This document shows, one piece after another, positions 55,369 through 64,000 of a DNA stretch of 64,000 bases (positions are counted from its first letter, which is position 1; the number at the start of each line of letters is the position of its first letter). The position numbers and the translations under genes are program-made. This stretch comes from Neptunomonas phycophila (lineage in GTDB: Bacteria; Pseudomonadota; Gammaproteobacteria; Pseudomonadales; Balneatricaceae): assembly GCF_001922575.1 (NCBI RefSeq), contig NZ_MRCI01000001.1, forward strand, positions 1,674,001-1,738,000, read 5' to 3'. The notes below the pieces were generated by a model that searched no databases, was not told the DNA's origin, and saw only the letters and a list, made by a program, of their open reading frames with translations.

Positions 55369-56142
55369 CTAACGCAGCGCCTGCTGATAGCGCTTATGCA
55401 GTATTCCCACCCGTTTTACGTACGCTTTAGTCTCGGCATAAGGCGGTACGCCATTGTATTTTTTAACAGCTCCCGGTCCAGCGTTATAGGCAGCGGAGGC
55501 TCGTTTAATATCACCCGCATATAGCGCTAGCAATTCGGCTAGGTATTTCGCACCACCCATAATATTTTCTGATGCATCAAAAGGGTTCCCAACCCCTAAA
55601 TAACGGGCCGTCGCAGGCATAAGCTGCATAAGCCCTTGTGCGCCTTGATGCGATTTAGCTGTCACTTTGAACGAGGACTCAGCATGGATAATGGCCCGTA
55701 TCAAAGCAGGGTCAACATTATAGGTTTTAGCCGCCGCCGCAACGGATGATGAATAGGCTTTCGTATTAATGGGCGTGTTATACCAGTCCACTGTAGACGA
55801 AGGGTTACAGGCATAACATTCATATCGGATAGTTTCGTACTGAATACCTTTTTTCGGCTTTACGTTGGTAATAGTAAGAACACCATTGTCTTGCCGATAC
55901 TTGTAAATAGATTCAGCCTTTGAAGCATTGGTTTTAATAGGTGTTTTTCGTTGGTTAGTTGGGACGTTAGTGTACTCGACAACCCCATCAGCACGCACAA
56001 TTTTACGTATCTCACCTGCGCTAGCCCAATTGCCCGCCGCCATTAAGTGCAATCCTATGACCCCAAACACAAAGGGCGCGGTCAGAATGCTTAGGTTATC
56101 CCCAACGCTCCACTTCATCCTTCTTCTAAAGCCCCCATACAT
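55369..56142 (-). CDS. Lytic transglycosylase (SLT-type) with DUF4124-like region
   Basis: This 257-residue protein has an N-terminal hydrophobic segment (signal peptide or anchor, about residues 18-38), a DUF4124-like stretch (IVRADGVVEYTNVPTNQ) and a C-terminal SLT transglycosylase domain with the catalytic Glu in IIHAESSF, followed by SHQGAQGLMQLMPATARYLGV and the NIMGGAKYLAELLALY and ASAAYNAGPGAVKKY motifs. It would cleave peptidoglycan in the periplasm. The start at Met1 (56142) is uncertain because Met9 also fits. Confidence 0.9.
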   Translation of the reverse strand: MYGGFRRRMKWSVGDNLSILTAPFVFGVIGLHLMAAGNWASAGEIRKIVRADGVVEYTNVPTNQRKTPIKTNASKAESIYKYRQDNGVLTITNVKPKKGIQYETIRYECYACNPSSTVDWYNTPINTKAYSSSVAAAAKTYNVDPALIRAIIHAESSFKVTAKSHQGAQGLMQLMPATARYLGVGNPFDASENIMGGAKYLAELLALYAGDIKRASAAYNAGPGAVKKYNGVPPYAETKAYVKRVGILHKRYQQALR

Positions 56143-56325
56143 TCAATCATTTACACGACAACCATTATAACCAATTATATCGGCCATATATTAATAAATT
56201 AGAGCCATTCCCCTTGTAATCCCCATTACGTCTAGCGAAAATGCGCGGCATCATTTACGCTAATAAAAAAATCGACTCCCCTATTTCATGCGTTACCTTG
56301 TATAAGGGAGCTTAAGGAGATCATC

Positions 56326-57522
56326 ATGTTCGAAGCCTTGCGTGCACTGCCGGCTGACCCCATTTTAAAACTCATGGTTCAGTGTAGAAACGATCCAAAC
56401 CCACTTAAAGTAGATTTGGGTGTGGGCGTCTACAAGAATGAGCAGGGGCACACACCTATTATGGCAGCGGTAAGAGAAGCCGAACAAAAAATGCTCTCAT
56501 CACAAACCAGTAAGGTTTACATAGGGCCGGCCGGATCCGAACTATTTAACCACCATATTGCTGGCTTACTGTTAGGTTACGACCACCCTACCATTAAAGA
56601 TAACCGCTTAGTTTCAGCTCAAACACCCGGTGGCTGTGGTGCTTTACGTGTAGCCGCGGAATTAATTAACCGCAGCGCTCCTTCAGCTACCATGTGGGTA
56701 AGTGACCCTACTTGGGCCAACCACGTTCCGACCTTTAGCGCTGCAGGCCTCACCACAGCAACCTACCCTTACTATGACAATGCAGCTAAAGAAATACGCT
56801 TTGATAGTATGCTAGCAACGTTAGAAGAAGCTAAAGAAGGAGACATTGTTCTATTACATGGTTGCTGTCACAACCCATGCGGCGCTGACCTAAACCAACA
56901 ACAATGGCAAACAATAGCCGATCTTCTGCTACGTAAAAACCTGATTCCTTTCATTGACATCGCTTATCAAGGGTTAGGCGACGGCTTAGATGAAGACGCC
57001 TACGGTCTGCGCTTATTGGCTAACCAGTTGCCCGAAATGATTATCGCATCGTCGTGTTCTAAAAACTTTGGTTTGTATCGCGAGCGCACGGGTGCAGTTA
57101 TGGTGATTTCAGCATCAGCTGACGCCTCAAAAGTTACCGCAAGCAACCTCATGAACGTTATTCGCAGTAACTACTCCATGCCACCAGCCCATGGCGCATC
57201 GATTGTAGAAACCATTTTAGACGACTCTTCGCTGACACAGATGTGGAAGCAAGAACTCAACGACGTCTGTGTTCGAATCAACGATATGCGTGCTCGGCTA
57301 AGCCAACAAATAGCAGCAACTGGCTGTCAAACTGACTTCAGCTTTATTCCAAAGCAAAAAGGCATGTTCTCATTTTTGGGCGTTACACCAGAGCAAGTAC
57401 ATCAGTTAAGGGACGATTATTCGATCTATATGGTAGATTCTAGCCGTATCAGTATTGCCGGTTTAAACCCGCACAATATTGATTATGTCGCAGAAGCCAT
57501 TAGTTCAGTCGTTAAGCCTTAG
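56326..57522 (+). CDS. Aspartate/tyrosine-type aminotransferase
   Basis: This 398-residue class-I PLP enzyme is of the AspC/TyrB type: MFEALRALPADPILKLMVQCRNDPN, DLGVGVYKNEQGHTPIM, SDPTWANHVPTF, HNPCGADLNQQQW, and the PLP lysine K246 in SSCSKNFGLYRER. It transfers amino groups between aspartate or aromatic amino acids and 2-oxoglutarate; substrate range cannot be decided here. A ribosome binding site AAGGAG precedes the ATG. It is followed by a strong terminator. Confidence 0.93.
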   Translation: MFEALRALPADPILKLMVQCRNDPNPLKVDLGVGVYKNEQGHTPIMAAVREAEQKMLSSQTSKVYIGPAGSELFNHHIAGLLLGYDHPTIKDNRLVSAQTPGGCGALRVAAELINRSAPSATMWVSDPTWANHVPTFSAAGLTTATYPYYDNAAKEIRFDSMLATLEEAKEGDIVLLHGCCHNPCGADLNQQQWQTIADLLLRKNLIPFIDIAYQGLGDGLDEDAYGLRLLANQLPEMIIASSCSKNFGLYRERTGAVMVISASADASKVTASNLMNVIRSNYSMPPAHGASIVETILDDSSLTQMWKQELNDVCVRINDMRARLSQQIAATGCQTDFSFIPKQKGMFSFLGVTPEQVHQLRDDYSIYMVDSSRISIAGLNPHNIDYVAEAISSVVKP

Positions 57523-57558
57523 TTATATTCCAACACCTGACAGTATGAGTGAACTCTA

Positions 57559-57606
57559 TTAATTATCGCTTTCTAAAAGAAGGCGATAATTAAAGTGTAT
57601 TTTTTT
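57559..57606 (+). terminator. Rho-independent terminator of the aminotransferase gene
   Basis: TTAATTATCGC / GCGATAATTAA, perfect 11-bp arms, followed after six bases by TATTTTTTT. Confidence 0.8.
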
Positions 57607-57738
57607 AGATACAAATAAGAAGACGCCGTCCTATTAAAACGCGAAAACTGTCACCATTTAAAATCAAATATTTACAATTGTTCATAATTGATTAAAAAAA
57701 CAATTTTTAATGAACCCCGAATTAAAATTGTGTACTAA

Positions 57739-57744
57739 TATAAT
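57739..57744 (+). promoter_or_regulatory. Candidate -10 for the small orphan gene
   Basis: Perfect TATAAT, 55 bases before the ATG; the -35 is unclear. Confidence 0.4.
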
Positions 57745-57798
57745 ATCGATTCATTACGATCAACGTAGTTAGGATTAAGTTTGCACAGGAGGTGCGGC

Positions 57799-57969
57799 AT
57801 GTCCCCAAACTATATTTTAAAGAAGGTTGAAGCTTACGAGTCGTGGGCTCTGCCTGAATTCCATACCACCTCTGATATGCAGAGATGGCAATGGCTAGAC
57901 CGAAAGCTAAACCAAGCATGTTGTATTCGATTGCGGATTACTTTAAAAAAACTTAAAGAATCAGCATAA
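57799..57969 (+). CDS. Small orphan protein (56 residues)
   Basis: The ATG at 57799 has an excellent Shine-Dalgarno (GGAGG six bases before), giving MSPNYILKKVEAYESWALPEF...LKKLKESA, 56 residues, basic and aromatic-rich, with a Cys pair (ACC). A TATAAT lies at 57739-57744 and a strong terminator follows. No family is recognised. Codon context and signals suggest a real gene. Confidence 0.65.
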   Translation: MSPNYILKKVEAYESWALPEFHTTSDMQRWQWLDRKLNQACCIRLRITLKKLKESA

Positions 57970-57996
57970 AAAAGCGGGCCTAAAGCCCGCTTTTTT
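57968..57996. terminator. Bidirectional terminator between the small gene and htpG
   Basis: AAAAAAGCGGGC-CTAAA-GCCCGCTTTTTT, perfect 12-bp stem with T-runs on both strands. Confidence 0.95.
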
Positions 57997-58013
57997 GTAC
58001 ACCACTTTTTACA

Positions 58014-59933
58014 TTACTGGCTTAACTCAAGCAGCAATTTATTTAACCGAGCCACGTAAGAAGCTGGATCATCTAACTGACCGCCCGCCGCTAAATCAGC
58101 CTGATCAAAAATAACCAGAGCCAACTCACCAAAACGATCTTCGTCTACTTCTTGGTCCAATTTCTGAATTAATGGATGCTCAACATTAATTTCGAATACA
58201 GGTTTAGTATCTGGCAACTCTTGCCCTGCCGCCTGCATGATTTGGCGCATTTGCGCACCCATATCGTAGGCGTTAAGCACTAGGCAGGCAGGAGATTCGG
58301 TCAGGCGCGTAGTGACACGAACGTCAGATACTTTTTCGGTTAAGCGCTCTTTTAAGCGCTCAATTAAGCCTTCACTCTTCTTAGCCGCCTCTTCTTGAGC
58401 TTTTTTGTCTTCTTCACTAGCGGCATCGTCTAACTCTAACTCGCCTTTAGCAACGTCTTGGAAGGATGTACCTTCAAAATCGAAGATATGGCTCATCATC
58501 CATTCGTCGATACGCTCAGTTAGTAGAAGAACCTCAATACCTTTCTTACGGAAAATCTCAAGATGCGGGCTATTTTTAGCCGTGTTGTAGTTCTCAGCCG
58601 TTACATAGTAGATCTTCTTCTGACCTTCTTGCATACGGCCCACATAGTCTTCTAGTGAAACAGTAGGCTCTTTGCCTTCACTTTGTGTTGAAGCGAAGCG
58701 CAGAAGCTTAAGAATTTTCTCACGGTTTGTATAATCTTCAGCTGGGCCTTCTTTAAGCACACCGCCAAACTGCGACCAAAACTCAGCGTATTTTTCTGGC
58801 TCATTTTTACCCATTTTAGCCAGCATATCTAAAACGCGCTTAGTTAATGCCGTACGCAATTTATCGACATTAGGATCTTTTTGTAATATTTCACGCGATA
58901 CGTTTAGGGAAAGGTTATTAGTATCAACAACACCCTTTATAAAACGCAAATATAACGGTAAGAATTGATCAGCCTGATCCATAATAAATACACGCTGAAC
59001 ATATAATTTCAAACCGCGTGGCGCTTCACGGTTCCACAGGTCGTAAGGCGCATGTTCAGGCACATACAACAAGCTTGTATATTCAAGATTACCCTCAACG
59101 CGGTTGTGTGCCCACGTTAGAGGCGTGTTGTAATCATGAGAGATGTGCTTATAAAATTCAGCATACTCTTCGTCTGTTACATCTGCTTTATTGCGAGTCC
59201 ACAGCGCTGTTGCACTGTTAACTGTTTCGTCTTCTGGCTCTGCTACGGCTTTTTCTTCGCCGTCTTGCTCTTCACCTAAAGGCGCTTCTTTTTGCATTAC
59301 AACAGGTAGAGCAATATGGTCTGAGTATTTGCGCACTAAGTTGCGTAAACGAGCACCATTGGCAAACTCTTCTTCACCTTCTTTTAGGTGTAAAACAATT
59401 TTTGTACCACGGCTTGGCTTATCGATACTTTCGATTGTGAACTCGCCTTCACCCTCAGAACTCCAATGCACACCTTCCGTGCTTGGCTGACCTGCACGAC
59501 GTGTGAAAACATCTACTTTTTTAGCCACAATAAAAGCTGAGTAAAAGCCAACACCAAACTGACCAATCAATTGGCTATCTTTAGCCTGATCACCACTTAA
59601 TTGGTTTAAGAAATTCGCTGTACCTGAGTTGGCAATCGTACCTAAATGCTCAATCACGTTATCACGTGACATACCAATACCGTTGTCTTCGATAGTGACG
59701 GTTTTAGCCGCTTCATCAAAGCTGACATGTATTTTTAGATCGCCATCATTTTCGTAAAGGTCGCCATTGGATAGCGCTTCATAACGAAGCTTTTCTGAAG
59801 CGTCCGATGCGTTCGAGATTAACTCGCGCAAAAAGATCTCTTTATTGGAATATAAAGAGTGGATCATAAGATTTAATAGTTGTTTGACTTCTGTTTGAAA
59901 GCCACGTGTTTCTTTCTGCGTTTCAGTGCTCAT
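58014..59933 (-). CDS. htpG: Molecular chaperone HtpG (Hsp90)
   Basis: This 639-residue protein matches Htp[39 protein letters not shown], ATPase loops [22 protein letters not shown] and [16 protein letters not shown], the middle domain [21 protein letters not shown], and a C-terminal dimerisation region. It is the cytoplasmic bacterial Hsp90. A terminator lies downstream at 57968. Confidence 0.97.
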   Translation of the reverse strand: MSTETQKETRGFQTEVKQLLNLMIHSLYSNKEIFLRELISNASDASEKLRYEALSNGDLYENDGDLKIHVSFDEAAKTVTIEDNGIGMSRDNVIEHLGTIANSGTANFLNQLSGDQAKDSQLIGQFGVGFYSAFIVAKKVDVFTRRAGQPSTEGVHWSSEGEGEFTIESIDKPSRGTKIVLHLKEGEEEFANGARLRNLVRKYSDHIALPVVMQKEAPLGEEQDGEEKAVAEPEDETVNSATALWTRNKADVTDEEYAEFYKHISHDYNTPLTWAHNRVEGNLEYTSLLYVPEHAPYDLWNREAPRGLKLYVQRVFIMDQADQFLPLYLRFIKGVVDTNNLSLNVSREILQKDPNVDKLRTALTKRVLDMLAKMGKNEPEKYAEFWSQFGGVLKEGPAEDYTNREKILKLLRFASTQSEGKEPTVSLEDYVGRMQEGQKKIYYVTAENYNTAKNSPHLEIFRKKGIEVLLLTERIDEWMMSHIFDFEGTSFQDVAKGELELDDAASEEDKKAQEEAAKKSEGLIERLKERLTEKVSDVRVTTRLTESPACLVLNAYDMGAQMRQIMQAAGQELPDTKPVFEINVEHPLIQKLDQEVDEDRFGELALVIFDQADLAAGGQLDDPASYVARLNKLLLELSQ

Positions 59934-60045
59934 AATTTCCGTACCCTATCTCTTTCCGGAATGTTAATGACTTACACCGAAGATGGGGACATACGAACAA
60001 ACTTCAAGGGCTATCGGAAATTAACCTGCAGAAAACCGTAAAAAA

Positions 60046-60780
60046 TTACTTAGTGTCAGGCTCCACTGACATCATCAATGTTTTAAGAGTGGACGATTTG
60101 AACTCACGTCGATACAAGATATAGACAATTAAAGTGGACAGCCCCATAAACAAAATAGGGTTAATAAACCAGCCTAGCATCGCTTGGCTGAAGTAATAAG
60201 TCCGCAAACCATTGTTAAAATTATTAGCGGCTAAAGATGTCATTTTTGCTATGCGGGCAGCATTGGCTTGGCAGACTTGGGCAGAGACGCCATCCGCAGG
60301 ACGCGGAACACCACCGATCATCACCGTGACGAAGCCGTACTGACGTAGGCTCCAGGTAAACTTAAAAAAGGCATAAACAAATAAAACAATCATCATGACT
60401 ATTTTGATCTCCCACTCTTCCCGGGTTGCCTGAACAGCAAAGGGAATATCGGCAATCACATCAATAGCCTTATCAGTCGAGCCTAAAACCGTCATTAAGC
60501 CAGCTAAGATCAGCATGGTAGTCGACGCAAAAAACGAAACACTGCGCTCTAAGTTGGCAATACCCGCATTATCGGCGATACGGTTTTCGCGTTCATGTAG
60601 CTTCACCATCCATTCGTGACGATACATGTGAAGCACACTGGACAAGCACGGCGTGGTATACATCGCTTTTTTCGCATAAATCATGTAGCCGCGAAAACAT
60701 AGAAAAAACCACAATAGCGCAACAAGATTCATAGCATTTTGTTGAAAAAAAACATTCACCAGCGACATGGCGTCATCCAT
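60046..60780 (-). CDS. DUF599 family membrane protein
   Basis: This 244-residue protein has four membrane segments (about residues 18-36, 82-102, 123-143 and 205-228) and the conserved YAKKAMYTTPCL-like, RHEWM and NRIADNAGIANLERSVSFFASTTMLILAG regions of DUF599. Inner membrane; function unknown. It is between htpG and the polysaccharide gene on the same strand. Confidence 0.85.
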   Translation of the reverse strand: MDDAMSLVNVFFQQNAMNLVALLWFFLCFRGYMIYAKKAMYTTPCLSSVLHMYRHEWMVKLHERENRIADNAGIANLERSVSFFASTTMLILAGLMTVLGSTDKAIDVIADIPFAVQATREEWEIKIVMMIVLFVYAFFKFTWSLRQYGFVTVMIGGVPRPADGVSAQVCQANAARIAKMTSLAANNFNNGLRTYYFSQAMLGWFINPILFMGLSTLIVYILYRREFKSSTLKTLMMSVEPDTK

Positions 60781-60859
60781 ATAAAGTCTAATATTGGCTA
60801 TTGTAGAGCAAGCTTGTAGATTCTCAATGTATCTATCTGATATTAGAATATATTTATCG

Positions 60860-63800
60860 CTAACTAATACTTCCTGATGCTTCTTTAGAGGCCGATGGCA
60901 TTAGGGGCAGCGTATGAATCACAGCGAGCAACAAATAAAGCAACAAAGCTAACTGTGGTACTTCAAAAGCACTCGCGACCATACCCACACCTAGATATCC
61001 GGACAACGCCCCCAGCATAATCACTGCATGTCGATTATGGTTCAGTAACTGTTTTAATAAGACCCATAAGCTAAACGCAATAAAAGCGGCAAAGGATAAT
61101 ACCCCAGCAATTCCCTGATCATGATAGATATTGACGATAAGGTTTTTAGCATGCCAATCTAAATGGTTATCACTGGTAATGAACCAAAAATCGTTGCCCG
61201 CCGAAAAGTTACCATTTTTCAGCAACGAACGACCCGACATGTCTAAAAGTTCAAGATCATCGAGCAGCATTCGAGTTTGCCCTGCCACTGATATACCTAA
61301 CGTTTTAGGGCGCATACTTACAGCGCTGTCGCGTAAAGGGACGGCTGGAAAGGCATCAATTAACACGGAGTAAGTCGCGCTCTTCCACTCATTACTAGGG
61401 GGCAGTTCGGTAGCTGTTTCTTGGCACCTAAATGAGTCATCTATCCACTTCTCGCACAGTGAGAAACGTAACAAAGCACGAGCTTCTGGGCTGCGGTACC
61501 GAAAATGATACTCGTAACGCTTACCCTGCTCTACCGATACATATTGATTGGTAAACAATGAACGACCTGCACTCAAAGCCAAGAATGTATTATCTTCATT
61601 CGTTATCAGGTCATGCATCGCATTGGGCATGTCTGTATTAATATTATCTAGCATAATAGAACGCGGTAACGTCCCAGGTCCGTTTCCAAAGGCATACGAC
61701 ATAGCCGAACCATTAACTAGATTCGCAACTCTAGCCCATTGATTAACACGTGTGTCCTTATCTTGAGTGGCTATCGACAGTCTTTGAGTCAAAAACGAAT
61801 CAAAAACAAACGGGATGGCCACCCAACTAGCGGCCAAGCTAAATACCAATACAGATATGCCTGCCACCCAGCGAACAGAAACATGCTTCCTCACCGCCAA
61901 CATGTAGCTAGCTAACATTACACAGCCAACTAGGCTAGCAACCAAATAAGGCCCACGGGAATAGGTCACAAACACACCATACAAGGCCACCAATAACACA
62001 CATAAGGCCAGCAAGCGCATTCTATGACCGGCACGGGTTATAAATGGATATAAAAGGAACGGAATGGTAGTGATTAAAAAAATATCGATATGGCCGCCAC
62101 CCGTATGCATGGTAACAAAGCTCCCACGCACACGATGCATCACTGTTTCAAAATCAAATAATCCCGTAAATAAATAACGCTCAGCTATTACCGCTAACAA
62201 CAAACCAGCAAGACCAAGTAGCACGCCTTGTGTGAAGCGCAAAAAACTCTTTTGATTATGTTTAAAAAAGAACGCAATCACAGGTAACAACAGCACAAAC
62301 CATATCCATGCTTTACTCAAACGAACTGCATTAACCGGACTGTAAAAAGAAGTAGTCGCGTTATTATCCCATAGAGTGTGCCCCCAGAGAGCATGAACCA
62401 CACTAACCACATAAACGAGACTCGTAATAATAACCAGCAACCATAATGGTCTATTTTTACGCACAATATTTACATCATAGTGACCTGCTAAGTATTGACT
62501 ACCGAGGGTTAGCAAAATAATAAAGTCTAGCTCAGTCAAAAAGAACCGGCCCGACATAGGGTACCAATCCAACAAGGGGATCCCCGCCGGAATAACCACC
62601 AAAGCCATCATCGGAGAGCGCTGTAAAACCGCGATATATGCCAACCCAAAGAGGCATAATAAAACAGGTGATATGGGATAATTGATACAGTAAATACCTG
62701 CAGCTCCCCACGCCACCATAGCAAAGCTAATTCGCCCTAAACTCGCCTGACTAAAATTAGGAATGTAAGCACGCCACCCAGAAATCACCGAGTTGTTGGC
62801 AAAGTGATAGGGATCTTCATGGGTAGATGACGTCTCTCTCGTTAAAGTACGCCCTGTAAACTGGAACACTTTAGAATCTACACGGTAAACACTGCGATAC
62901 ATGAGCTCCAAAAAGCCATATATAAAGGGAATTGCCATTGCGATAATTAAAATGTTTGTTAAGTCAGGTCGCAAACTCGCCCAAAGTAAACCACCGACTT
63001 CAACCCCTAACGCTAACAATGCCCCCAACCACATACGTTTTGGAAGACGTTTCCATTGCCGGGTAGGGATTAACAGATGGTTCGCTATTGCCGTTTTATC
63101 AATACTCCACCAAAACAAAGTCAATGGACTAATCAGGGCAACTTGCAGCAATGCACTTTTAAACGCAGCCATCTCAGTTGTGAAATAGTGATAATAGAAA
63201 GGAATAAAGGACATTTCGGACATAATGTGAGCGATAGCAGGCAAATCAAACGCAGGCATTAATGACCAGCCCTTTATAAAAAGAGCCAATGCCATATAAG
63301 CAGGCCATACAAAGGGAAAGCGATCACGATAAATACGAAGACAATCTAAAAATGTTTGATGCGTCAGCAAGCCAGCTAGATGCAAACCGACATAAACACC
63401 ACCCGTTTTAACTAACGCGGACGTTAACGTACTGTTCCCTGAATACTCAAAAAACTGTAACACTTCAATAAAAGCAAAGAGCAAAAAGGCCAATAAAACA
63501 ATTTGGCCGCGAGCAAAACGCTTAGCAATATTTGTATGGTAAGTAACAAAACCCAACGCAGTTGCGATTGAAAACTCAAGGCACCCGATCAACACCTCAC
63601 GAGCCGACATACCAAAAGAATCGCCACTGCTGAATGTCCCCAACAGCGGCATCCCCCTTTGTTGGATAGCCTGTTTAATTTCGCCAGCAGAGATGAAGAA
63701 GTCAAACGGTAACAAAGAGTAGCCCAATACCGCTAAGGCAAAAAACAGTAACAAGCTATCACATGATATGCGCCCTTTGAGCAATAAACGTTGGATACCC

Positions 63801-64000
63801 TGACTCAGCCAACTGCCCCAAAAAGCCCAAACGAGCGCCCCAGTAATGATACCTACAGACTCAGAAATAATGTCGTTTTTAGATACGGTTCGCGGGGCAA
63901 CATAAACCTGAATAAATTCAACAAGCACACTCAATGCCACCATGGCTGCTAATGCAATAATAACTTGAGCCCGTTTAAACCTAAAACGTCCGTCCGGTGC
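60860..64000 (-). CDS. VanZ-like / O-antigen ligase fusion protein (5' end outside the window)
   Basis: The minus-strand frame is open to the right edge, and sequence upstream of the first visible ATG (63943) is still VanZ-like, so the true start is outside. At least 1027 residues are seen. The first part is VanZ-like (LIEFxQVxVxxRTxSxxDxxxxxxG pattern as VEFIQVYVAPRTVSKNDIISESVG), followed by about a dozen membrane segments of an O-antigen ligase/polymerase (YSRGPYLVASLVG, GNGPGTLPRS), and then an extracytoplasmic beta-rich carbohydrate-binding-like insertion (about residues 740-900). It is probably an envelope polysaccharide polymerase or ligase. Confidence 0.75.
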   Translation of the reverse strand, partial: APDGRFRFKRAQVIIALAAMVALSVLVEFIQVYVAPRTVSKNDIISESVGIITGALVWAFWGSWLSQGIQRLLLKGRISCDSLLLFFALAVLGYSLLPFDFFISAGEIKQAIQQRGMPLLGTFSSGDSFGMSAREVLIGCLEFSIATALGFVTYHTNIAKRFARGQIVLLAFLLFAFIEVLQFFEYSGNSTLTSALVKTGGVYVGLHLAGLLTHQTFLDCLRIYRDRFPFVWPAYMALALFIKGWSLMPAFDLPAIAHIMSEMSFIPFYYHYFTTEMAAFKSALLQVALISPLTLFWWSIDKTAIANHLLIPTRQWKRLPKRMWLGALLALGVEVGGLLWASLRPDLTNILIIAMAIPFIYGFLELMYRSVYRVDSKVFQFTGRTLTRETSSTHEDPYHFANNSVISGWRAYIPNFSQASLGRISFAMVAWGAAGIYCINYPISPVLLCLFGLAYIAVLQRSPMMALVVIPAGIPLLDWYPMSGRFFLTELDFIILLTLGSQYLAGHYDVNIVRKNRPLWLLVIITSLVYVVSVVHALWGHTLWDNNATTSFYSPVNAVRLSKAWIWFVLLLPVIAFFFKHNQKSFLRFTQGVLLGLAGLLLAVIAERYLFTGLFDFETVMHRVRGSFVTMHTGGGHIDIFLITTIPFLLYPFITRAGHRMRLLALCVLLVALYGVFVTYSRGPYLVASLVGCVMLASYMLAVRKHVSVRWVAGISVLVFSLAASWVAIPFVFDSFLTQRLSIATQDKDTRVNQWARVANLVNGSAMSYAFGNGPGTLPRSIMLDNINTDMPNAMHDLITNEDNTFLALSAGRSLFTNQYVSVEQGKRYEYHFRYRSPEARALLRFSLCEKWIDDSFRCQETATELPPSNEWKSATYSVLIDAFPAVPLRDSAVSMRPKTLGISVAGQTRMLLDDLELLDMSGRSLLKNGNFSAGNDFWFITSDNHLDWHAKNLIVNIYHDQGIAGVLSFAAFIAFSLWVLLKQLLNHNRHAVIMLGALSGYLGVGMVASAFEVPQLALLLYLLLAVIHTLPLMPSASKEASGSIS

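Overview
The window looks like the chromosome of a marine-type gammaproteobacterium, probably Oceanospirillales-like. This is inferred from gene content (YgiQ, YdiJ, RraA, SlyD, PdxB, HtpG, CvfB, TrmN6, FabV, a phasin and PhaJ, and many c-di-GMP and LysR-type regulators); no rRNA or other phylogenetic marker is present. Most genes are housekeeping or general metabolism. I see no rRNA, tRNA, complete insertion sequence or CRISPR array.

Layout. 0-3.6 kb: end of an M16 protease, a phasin with a near-consensus promoter, a UbiF-like hydroxylase and a LEA14-like lipoprotein. 3.8-13.0 kb: five co-directional genes forming a doubled ATP-grasp / alpha-E / transglutaminase cluster, a predicted peptide-synthesis or peptide-modifying system of unknown product. 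13.1-22.9 kb: YgiQ, FabV, PhaJ, a degenerate PAS-EAL protein, a FixJ-like regulator lacking its phospho-acceptor Asp, a DUF523 protein, a YdgJ-like oxidoreductase and TrmN6.

22.99-24.96 kb: what I read as a small, decaying chromosomal integron. It has a truncated intI (+ strand), an attI-like region with a candidate Pc promoter built on a 20-bp palindrome, and three gene cassettes read on the minus strand. Each cassette is closed by an attC-like hairpin with an extrahelical C, and the two ends of each cassette match each other as the integron recombination mechanism predicts. Beyond them lie a GNAT acetyltransferase relic and a possible fourth, degraded attC touching the trmN6 stop codon. This is the most interesting part of the window.

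25-37 kb: YhiN flavoprotein, YlqF GTPase, an EAL-HDOD protein, an FprA-like reductase, DUF2889, RraA, a DUF5610 protein, and YdiJ divergent from a LysR regulator. 37-46.5 kb: CvfB, a soluble FIST-domain chemoreceptor, several small proteins, SlyD, a LOG-family protein, CreA, and a LysR gene divergent from ScoA/ScoB. 46.6-52 kb: an MFS transporter, a lipoprotein esterase with a poly-Thr tail, a lipid kinase, a metallophosphoesterase and a diguanylate cyclase. 52-64 kb: an AcoX-like NAD-kinase-fold protein overlapping a PilZ protein, PdxB, a WGR-like small protein, a lytic transglycosylase, an aspartate/tyrosine-type aminotransferase, a 56-residue orphan, HtpG, a DUF599 protein, and a VanZ / O-antigen-ligase fusion that runs off the right edge.
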